From: Oenanthe sinensis
Taxonomy: Eukaryota; Streptophyta; Magnoliopsida; Apiales; Apiaceae
DNA: 64,000 nucleotides
Assembly (NCBI GenBank): GCA_028671895.1
Contig: CM053813.1
Span: 47,090,501-47,154,500 of the forward strand
Direction of reading: 5' to 3'
Below, in pieces: positions 57,354 to 64,000 of this stretch. Under the pieces are notes generated by a model. The model was given only the letters and a program-made list of their open reading frames with translations, made no database searches and was not told the origin of the DNA. Position 1 is the first letter of the stretch. The number at the start of each line of letters is the position of its first letter. A program made the position numbers and the translations under genes.

Positions 57354-60300
57354 CTATTGGTAATACTTCCGGAGGCGAATAGCGTGCCATGTATTCTTGA
57401 TTGGTTTTCCTTCAAGGTCAGCTAATTTGTAGGTTCCCGGACGAACGACCTCAATAATAGTGTAGGGTCCCTCCCAGTTCGGTTATAGCTTTCCTTGTTT
57501 TGTTGGCATCGAAGTTGCCAATTCCCTAAGTACTAGGTCTCCTATCCCGAAGGACCTCTTTTTGATACCCGAGTCATAGTACTGTGCCGCTTGTAGTTGA
57601 TACTTGACATTCCTCATATGTGCAGCTTCTCTTTCTTCTTCCAGTAGGTCCACGTTAGCCCTTAGACCGAACTCATTATGTTCCACGTTGAATACTTCGG
57701 ACTTGTAGGTTTCCAGACCGACCTCGACTGGAAGAAGTTCATCTGTCCCGAATGCCAATCTGAAAGGTGTTTCTCCGGTAGAGGACCTCGGTGTTGTTCG
57801 GTATGCCCATAGAACCCACGGCAATTCTTCTGCCCATAGTCCTTTAGCTTCGCCCAGTCTTTTCTTTACTCCATCAAAAATGATTTTGTTTGCAGCCTCG
57901 ATTGCCCCATTTCCTTGCGGATGTCCAACCGAACTGAATTTCTGTTCGATACCGAAATGATGTAGAAATTTCCTGAACTTGTTTCCAATGAACTGTGTCC
58001 CGTTGTCTGACACGCAAACCTTTGGGATACCGAACCTCAAGATGATCTGCTCTAGTATGAACTTCTTGGCAGCTTCTTCAGTAATGGTGGCCAAAGGGCG
58101 AGCTTCTACCCACTTTGTCATGTAGTCAATTGCCACAATGCAGTATTTTGCCTGCTTGGTGCTGGTGGGCAAAATTCCAACGATATCTACGGCCCACATT
58201 GCTAAAGGTATCGGGCTGAGTACCGAAGCCATTTCTTCAGGGGGCTACTTCGGAATGGTACTGAAAAGCTGGCACTGGCGACACTTCTTTGCATATTCCT
58301 TCGCATCCGCTCGCAAAGTCGGCCAAAAGAAGCCCTGCCTTAGTATCTTAAAGGCAAGGGACCGACCGGCAAGATGTTCCCCGCAGATTCCTTCGTACAC
58401 AATTTCTAGTGCCATTCTCTGTTCTCCGGGGCCCAAACACCGCAGGAGGGGTTCGGTTGCTGACCTTCGGTAAAGTTTTCCTCCGATGATTGTGTAGCTT
58501 GCTGCCCGATATCTTATTTTCTGTGCCCCAGCCCGATCAAGGGGCAAAGTTCCCTTCTCCAGGAATGCCCTGATTGGAGTCATCCAATTTACTTCTTGGT
58601 GAGTCTCCATGCACTGCCTTTTGTCAACTGAAGGGGTTGCTACTTCGATCAGATAGATCGACCCTGTGAGTTGTTGAGTTTCCGCCGAAGCCAACCGAGA
58701 AAGAGCATCGGCTCGGCTGTTGTTCTCACTCGCTACTTGGCTTAGCTCAAAGGTTTCAAATTGGCTGGATCTTTCTTTTACTTTCGTCGCATAGGCCTTC
58801 GTTCGGGGATCCCTCTGCTCGTATTCCCCTGAAAAGTGCTTTACAACTAACATAGAGTCGCTAAAAGCCCGTAAATGTCTTACTTCTAAGTTTTTAGCCA
58901 AATTCATTCCGGCGAGTAATGCCTCGTACTCTGCTTCATTGTTGGTGAGCGGAAACGTGAACCGGATAGCCTGGCATATCTCGAATCCATCGGGGCTTGA
59001 CAGAATCAGATCGGCCCCACATTTTAGTCCTGCAACCGAACCATCCACAAATAACTTCCATTTTCCTGGTGTTCGGATGAGCTGCTCTTCGGGCGATAAG
59101 TCTTTAGGTCCCAAGAAAGTGCACTCAATCATGAAATCTGCCAAAGCCTGAGCCTTGATGGAGATTCTTGGCACATATTCAAGATCGTACTCGCCCAATT
59201 CAACCGACCATGCCACCATTCTCCCCGAAGCTTCTGGTCTTGTTAAGATTTTCTTAAGTGGCTGGTCTGTCACCACTTGGATTGTTCGTCCCTGGAAGTA
59301 GTGTCGCAATTTTCGGGAGGCGATGACCAGCCCATATGCGAACTTTTCTGCATTTGGATATCTTGTTTCTGCATCTCTTAGCATGTGAGATACATAAAAC
59401 ACTGGGTGTTGATTACATTCATGATCCTTGACCAGAAATGCTCCAAGTGTTCGGTCACCTACAGCCAGATATAGCTGTAAGGTTTCCTTCGGGTCCGGCC
59501 TCATCAAAAGGGGTGCCTTGGTGAGATAATCTTTAACGTCTTCAAAAGCTTTTTGACACTCCGGTCCCCATTCAAAATTCTTCGCCCCCTTTAGGACTTC
59601 AAAAAATGGCAAGGCCTTTTCAGCTGACCTTGAGATGAATCTCCGAAGGGCAGCCAACCGGCCTGTTAATCTCTGAATGTCCCGGATATTCTTTGGTGCT
59701 TCCATATCAATAACTCCTTGAATCTTTTCTGGGTTGGCCTCGATGCCCCGAGCACTAACCATATACCCCAAGAATTTCCCATTAGCAACTCCGAACGTGC
59801 ATTTGTTCGGATTTATTTTCATTTGGTGCTTCCTCAAAGTTTCGAAGCACTCCTTCAGATCTTCTGCATGATCCAGTTAATGGGACTTTACTATCATATC
59901 GTCCACATAGCACTCCATATTTCGCCCAATCTGCTTGGCGAAGACTTTGTTCACCATTCTTTGAAATGTTGCTCCGGCATTTTTCAAGCCGAAGGGCATC
60001 TTGATGTAGGCATATGTTCCCTTCGGAATTATGAATGCTGTCTTCGGGATATCCTCGGCATTCATGGCTATCTGATGATATCCTGAAAAAGCATCGAGGA
60101 AACTGAGTATCTGATGTCCTGCTGTTGCATCTATCAGTTGGTCAATGCTGGGAAGAGGGTAATGATCCTTCGGGCAATGCTTGTTCAGGTCTGTATAATC
60201 CACGCACATCCTCCATTTGTTGTTCGCCTTTTTCACTACGACCACATTCGCCAACCAATCAGGGTATTCTATTTCTTCAATAAACTTTGCTTCCAATAGC

Positions 60301-61099
60301 TTTTCTACCTCCGCCTCAATGACCTTCTGTCTTTCCATGGCGAAGGTCCTTTTCCTTTGTTTGATTGGCTTGGCTTCGTGCTTGACATTCAGGCAATGCT
60401 TCGCCGTCTTTGGATCCAAACCAGGCATATCCTCGGGCCCCCAGGCGAAGACTTCGTGGTATTGCCTTACCACATCAATCACCTTTTGCTTTAGGTCAGG
60501 TCCCATGTTTTTCCCGATGCGGACCATCTTTCCTGTACCAGCATACAGTTCCACCTCTTCGGTTTCCACGGCTGGTTCGGCCAGCGGACTTGACAGATCA
60601 TCCCCAAATTTTTCCAACTCAATATTCATGGTTTGGCGACTACCACTTGGTTCGGTGCATTCCCTTTTTCTTTTCCCTCCTTCGGGCACTTCATACTGAT
60701 CTTTTTGCAGGTCTTCCAACATAATAATTCGAGCGGCTTTTTTATCGCCCCTCATTTCTCCCACCCCATTCTCGGTCAGGAATTTCAGCTTCAGATGGGG
60801 ATAGAGGATACTGCTTGAAACGCCGAGAGGGTTGGTCTCCCCAGAATGCCGTTGTACGGGCTTTCTACCCGAACTATATAGAATTTGACCTGTTTTTCCA
60901 CAACATATGGTGCTTTACCTAAAAGACCAGATAAAGTGATTGTACCTTCAATAGGGACAGGCTGGTTCCCGAAGCCGTAGAGCGGGGCTTCGTGGCAAGG
61001 TTCCAGTTTCTCTCCTCCCAAATTCATCTTGCTATACGCCCGGTGGTAGAGGATATTGACCGAGCTGCCCCCGTCTACCAGCATCTTCCAAATTTTGTT
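57354..61099 (-). pseudogene. pol: Retrotransposon pol (protease, RT, dual RNase H, integrase), broken
   Basis: Order on minus: aspartic protease (LVDGGSSVNILY, about 61066, normally D-S/T/N-G), reverse transcriptase (DYTDLNKHCPKDHYPLP, MPFGLKNAGATFQR, YVDDMIVKSH), a tether-type RNase H (YLAVGDRTLGAFLV), a second RNase H (LFVDGSVAG, NNEAEYEAL, SDSMLVV, SRADALSRLAS), then integrase with a zinc domain (CRQCQ) and core residues D, D, E in MWAVDIVG, SDNGTQF and AIEAANKII. The end is RLRKYYQ, stop at 57354. Breaks: a frameshift at about 60795-60815 between protease and RT, and in-frame stops at 59879-59877 (TAA), 58247-58245 (TAG) and 57485-57483 (TAA), besides the gag-side TAG. No chromodomain. 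It copies RNA and inserts cDNA in functional relatives; here it is dead. Confidence 0.92.
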
Positions 61100-62824
61100 C
61101 TACCCGACGACCGGGTTGATGATGAGAGGATCGTCATGCGGCCATATCACATCTTCATAATCTTCTTCGGTGAAAGTGATTGGCACAGACTGCTTTGGCG
61201 AATTGAACTGGTATAGACTGTACACCTGTCGGGCATACCTCTTCTTAGCATTCTTGCTATCTCTGTCGGCCGTACTTCCCCCTGAAATGGTTTTGACCTC
61301 TCCTCTATACCGTTCGCCTTCCTCCGGCTCCTTCGACCTTTCGTTCCTTGGCCCCAATTTATCCCTTAGATCTCTTACAAACTGGTTCAACTCTCCTGCT
61401 TTAATTTGTCTTTCAATTAACTTTTTCAAATGGAAGCATTCATCAGTGTTGTGACCCTTATCCTGGTTATAGTCACAGTACTTGTCACCATTCTTCTTGT
61501 GATCTGGAGTCTTCATTCTGGCTGGGCGAACAAATCCTGGTTTGCCTTTTATTTCGTGGAGAATCTTCGAGATCGGGGCGTTTAGTGGAGTGAACACCGT
61601 TTGATCTCTATCTCTTCGGCGTTCGGCCCCTTTATCGGAGTCCCTTCGATCATTTACTCGGTCCCGGTTGGACCCACGGTTAGAATCGTAGCGATTGTCT
61701 CTGCCCCTTTTGCTTCGGTCGTCCTTGCTCTCTTTGTACCCCCCGATGGACTCCATTTTTCTCCGGATGCTCTCTCCCCTTATGTAAATATCATTCAAGG
61801 ATTTGGGGGGAATATCATATAAGGAGGAACGAAGCTTTTTACCTTTGATGGGATCTAAGCCAGCCGAGAGGAATCCTTCTGCCTTTACTTTGTCTAAATT
61901 TGTAACCATCCCCGCTTCCTCCTTGAATCGAGCCAAATAGTCGCCCAACTCTTCGTTCGGGCGTTGTCTACAATGAATCAAGGCCTCTGTATCCTTATGC
62001 CTTCGGCACAAATGGGAGTAGTGCCTTAGGAACTTTTTCCTTAACTGCTCGTAAGAGCCTACCGATCGTGGCCTCAGCGACCGGTACCACATGGTGGCCG
62101 ATCCTTTGAGATATGTCTTGAACATTTTGCATAGCATCACGTCACAGTGTCCCATCCCTGTCATCAACAGCTCATACTTTTCACAATGCTCTTCGGGATC
62201 TCCCTTACCGTTGAATTCGGACATCTTCGGGAACTGTCCTCCGGTTGGAGGTCTGTATTGCTCTATTTCTTCAGTGACCACAGGCTCGTGGCTGAATTTC
62301 CTTTCTCCGAACATGGCTTTCTCCACTCTCCGAAGCCTGTTCCTAACATGAGATCGGTCTTCATCTTCTAATTCAGAAGATATGGTGACTTTAGACCTGG
62401 TTCTCCTTGATTGTGACTCAGAATCCGAAGATTCGTCTTCGTCATGAGTCCTTTTGCCTTTTCGGGACTCGCTCTCTGGACGCGTGTCTTCGGCTTCCAA
62501 AGCCTCGCGCAGTGCCTTTTCCTCCAACTCAATCTCCTCCCTCTGGAGCCTGAGTGCCTTTAGTCTCATGGCATCAGCCTCCTTCCTTCTTGCTCTTAGT
62601 TCGGCCTCCCTCTCGGCCTGTCGGTCCGTTACTTGTGCTTTTCCTTTTCTAGCCTTTTCTTCTCTTAGATTTTTCAAAAGCTCCTTTTCTTCAGGAGTTG
62701 GTATGAACCTCCCTTCGGCTTCAGACTCGAAATCCAGAGCGCGGGGTGTCACCAGTGAAGCCTGGTGTGATCCGTGGGCTTGCTCCACATAGCCCAGTGG
62801 TCGATCTTCATCTACACGTTCCAT
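61100..62824 (-). CDS. gag: Retrotransposon Gag polyprotein
   Basis: 574 residues from the ATG at 62824 (MERVDEDRP); an upstream in-frame Met lies inside the LTR and is not used. A charged N-terminal coiled region (EREAELRARRKEADAMRL) precedes the retrotransposon gag domain: FNGKGDPEEHCEKYE, WYRSLRPRSV, ELGDYLARFKEEA, LRSSLYDIPP. It would form the particle around element RNA. The nucleocapsid motif is CDYNQDKGHNTDEC, i.e. Cx2NxxxxHxxxxC, with Asn where a Cys or His ligand is normal. The frame ends at an in-frame TAG (61102-61100), beyond which the protease continues in the same frame, so the stop is probably secondary: gag-pol of this lineage is usually one frame. Confidence 0.88.
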   Translation of the reverse strand: MERVDEDRPLGYVEQAHGSHQASLVTPRALDFESEAEGRFIPTPEEKELLKNLREEKARKGKAQVTDRQAEREAELRARRKEADAMRLKALRLQREEIELEEKALREALEAEDTRPESESRKGKRTHDEDESSDSESQSRRTRSKVTISSELEDEDRSHVRNRLRRVEKAMFGERKFSHEPVVTEEIEQYRPPTGGQFPKMSEFNGKGDPEEHCEKYELLMTGMGHCDVMLCKMFKTYLKGSATMWYRSLRPRSVGSYEQLRKKFLRHYSHLCRRHKDTEALIHCRQRPNEELGDYLARFKEEAGMVTNLDKVKAEGFLSAGLDPIKGKKLRSSLYDIPPKSLNDIYIRGESIRRKMESIGGYKESKDDRSKRGRDNRYDSNRGSNRDRVNDRRDSDKGAERRRDRDQTVFTPLNAPISKILHEIKGKPGFVRPARMKTPDHKKNGDKYCDYNQDKGHNTDECFHLKKLIERQIKAGELNQFVRDLRDKLGPRNERSKEPEEGERYRGEVKTISGGSTADRDSKNAKKRYARQVYSLYQFNSPKQSVPITFTEEDYEDVIWPHDDPLIINPVVG

Positions 62825-62858
62825 ACTAGGTAAAATATCACAAGAACCTACTAGTACG

Positions 62859-62876
62859 TTCCCACAGACGGCGCCA
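62859..62876 (-). promoter_or_regulatory. Retrotransposon primer-binding site
   Basis: Reads TGGCGCCGTCTGTGGGAA on minus, two bases inside the 5' LTR. The first eight to nine bases match the complement of the tRNA-Asp 3' end, a usual primer of the Tat/Athila group; beyond that the match is poor, so the exact tRNA is uncertain. It fixes the element's orientation. Confidence 0.75.
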
Positions 62877-62878
62877 AA

Positions 62879-63343
62879 TGTTGGAACCAAACTTCTGTTG
62901 GGCCGGGTTGCCTAGAACTTCCTTCGGTCGCCCTCCTGCAAAGAAGAATGCGAGGGATTTGTCCCCCGATCCACCTCCGGCGTGAGAATCAGTTAAATGG
63001 TCCCAGGAAATGAGTAAAAAGCGTACGAGAGCTTTATGATAATTCTCAGTAGTTAGACGTATAGAAAGTGTGTATATTCAAGAAAATCCCCTTTTAACGT
63101 GGGATCACCTTCTCACCTTTATAGTGAAAATATGGCAATGATGCCTACCCTGTTGTAGCCGTCTGTTTTTCCATAGGCGTCAGCTACAATTGTCCCCCAC
63201 GCGAGATAGGACCACTGAAAATTACGGAGCCGTAATTCTGTCATGCAGTGTTGGTCGGCCAGCCGCCTGACGGAGCTTGGGCTTCATTCGGGCTGGGCCT
63301 CATTCGGGTTGGGCCTTGGCCCAAAGAGGATGGACCCCCAACA
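62879..63343 (-). repeat. 5' LTR of the Tat-like element (right copy)
   Basis: 465 bp, flanked on the right by ATATC and on the inside by the primer-binding site. It would drive transcription of gag-pol leftwards. Confidence 0.95.
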
Positions 63344-63348
63344 ATATC

Positions 63349-64000
63349 TCATACTCGAGACCACCAATGGTGATTCGAGTCTCAAGATGATGTAACAAGG
63401 AAGATTACGTAGCATTATCAGATGATCTCTCTGAACTTATTCATTACGGAGTATTAGGGTAGTGCATCATGTGACTATTTCACTCATTTTCAAAATATAA
63501 AAAAATGTACTTATTATAGAATAAACATAAAAAAATACATTGGTATTAAAATTAATTATAATTATAATGAAATAACAATTATTTATTTAATTTTTTTAAA
63601 CACTTAAAGATTTAAAATAATATAGTATCTTAATATCTTTATTATTTTGGTAAAAATATATTACTAAAATTAATAATTATATATGATATATTTTTATAAA
63701 TATTTTGCACGATTATTTAGAGCCGTGTGCAATTGCATACCCGCCTTACCAACTTTCAAGGAAATCATTGTTTATAACAAGAGCAAATAATGCCTAAATA
63801 GAAATGTAATAAAATATTTGATTTTGTTTATATGTAGTTTAAGTATAAAGTTATGTGCATGCGATGAAATGTTTGATTTTTTTGATATGTAGTTTAAGCA
63901 TAAAATTATGTTTGATCATTCTTATTATTGTCTATGTTTTGTAGGTATAACTTATAGGTATTGGTTTTATTTTTCACTTCAGTATTAACAAGACGGAGCA
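63349..64000. other. AT-rich flank, no gene seen
   Basis: Sequence beyond the retrotransposon target site. It is AT-rich; a diverged repeat of about 60 bp around 'tatgtagtttaagtataaa' occurs twice (about 63830 and 63885). No coding potential was recognised before the window ends. Confidence 0.4.

Larger units (their letters stand above)
53717..63343 (-). mobile_element. Full-length Ty3/gypsy LTR retrotransposon, Tat-like lineage
   Basis: A 9.6-kb element with two 465-bp LTRs, each bounded TGTTGG...CCAACA, and a 5-bp target duplication ATATC (53712-53716, 63344-63348). The gene order on minus is LTR, primer-binding site, gag, protease, RT, RNase H, a second RNase H, integrase, LTR. The integrase follows the RNase H domains (Ty3/gypsy order). 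The second, archaeal-type RNase H and a separate gene in antisense orientation between pol and the 3' LTR are hallmarks of the plant Tat lineage. The LTRs differ at about 12 of 465 positions. Stops and a frameshift in pol make it non-autonomous. No clean polypurine tract is evident next to the 3' LTR. Confidence 0.93.

Noticed and set aside
62825..62890. Gag start at 62890
   Set aside because: That codon lies inside the LTR and upstream of the primer-binding site; the ATG at 62824 is the plausible start.

Overview
The window is low-GC, intron-rich nuclear DNA from a flowering plant, almost certainly a eudicot. The evidence is GT/AG introns with plant-like exon sizes, plastid-targeted proteins, plant-specific gene families (UbiA aromatic prenyltransferase, CYP71-clade P450, plant wax-ester-synthase MBOATs) and plant transposon lineages (Tat-type Ty3/gypsy, CACTA, SINE, MITEs). 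The prenyltransferase resembles homogentisate-PT-derived enzymes that include coumarin prenyltransferases of Apiaceae. That makes an umbellifer plausible but does not prove it.

Layout. 1-2.4 kb: gene-free, possibly an old LTR end. 2.4-8.1 kb (minus): a 12-exon UbiA prenyltransferase with both catalytic Asp motifs but no plastid transit peptide, followed by a three-exon fragment of a paralogue (9.0-9.5 kb). 9.6-11.5 kb: a long foldback element and a truncated Ty1/copia copy. 12.9 kb: a small, probably lipid-anchored protein. 14.0-16.3 kb (minus): a CYP83-like P450 whose fifth codon is split by a 395-bp MITE. 17.4-18.8 kb: a degenerate tandem P450 pseudogene. 19.5-20.2 kb: a second foldback element. 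20.8 kb: a BAG-domain co-chaperone. 22.35-25.30 kb: a complete-ended but internally deleted CACTA transposon. 27 kb (minus): a secreted 16-cysteine peptide. 28.6-31.6 kb (minus): two tandem intronless MBOAT wax ester synthase-like genes. 32.8-36.2 kb (minus): a plastid membrane protein of unknown function. 37.4 kb: a SINE. 37.8-43.5 kb (plus): a DEK-C/double-SWIB chromatin protein with a triplicated 93-nt symmetric exon. 45.8-47.1 kb (minus): an NTF2-like plastid protein. 47.7-50.9 kb (minus): EMC3. 51-53.7 kb: MITEs and AT-rich repeats. 53.7-63.3 kb: a full-length Tat-type Ty3/gypsy retrotransposon, transcribed on minus, with 465-bp LTRs, an ATATC target duplication, a pol gene broken by four CAR-to-TAR-type stops and a frameshift, and an apparently intact spliced antisense gene.

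The housekeeping genes (EMC3, SWIB, BAG, NTF2-like, plastid protein) are unrelated to one another. The first 32 kb is enriched in specialised-metabolism families (prenyltransferase, P450, wax ester synthase), each with local duplicates or broken copies, as expected for fast birth-and-death evolution. Much of the remaining space is transposon-derived. I could not run searches; family calls rest on motifs and on exon phases checked by hand.
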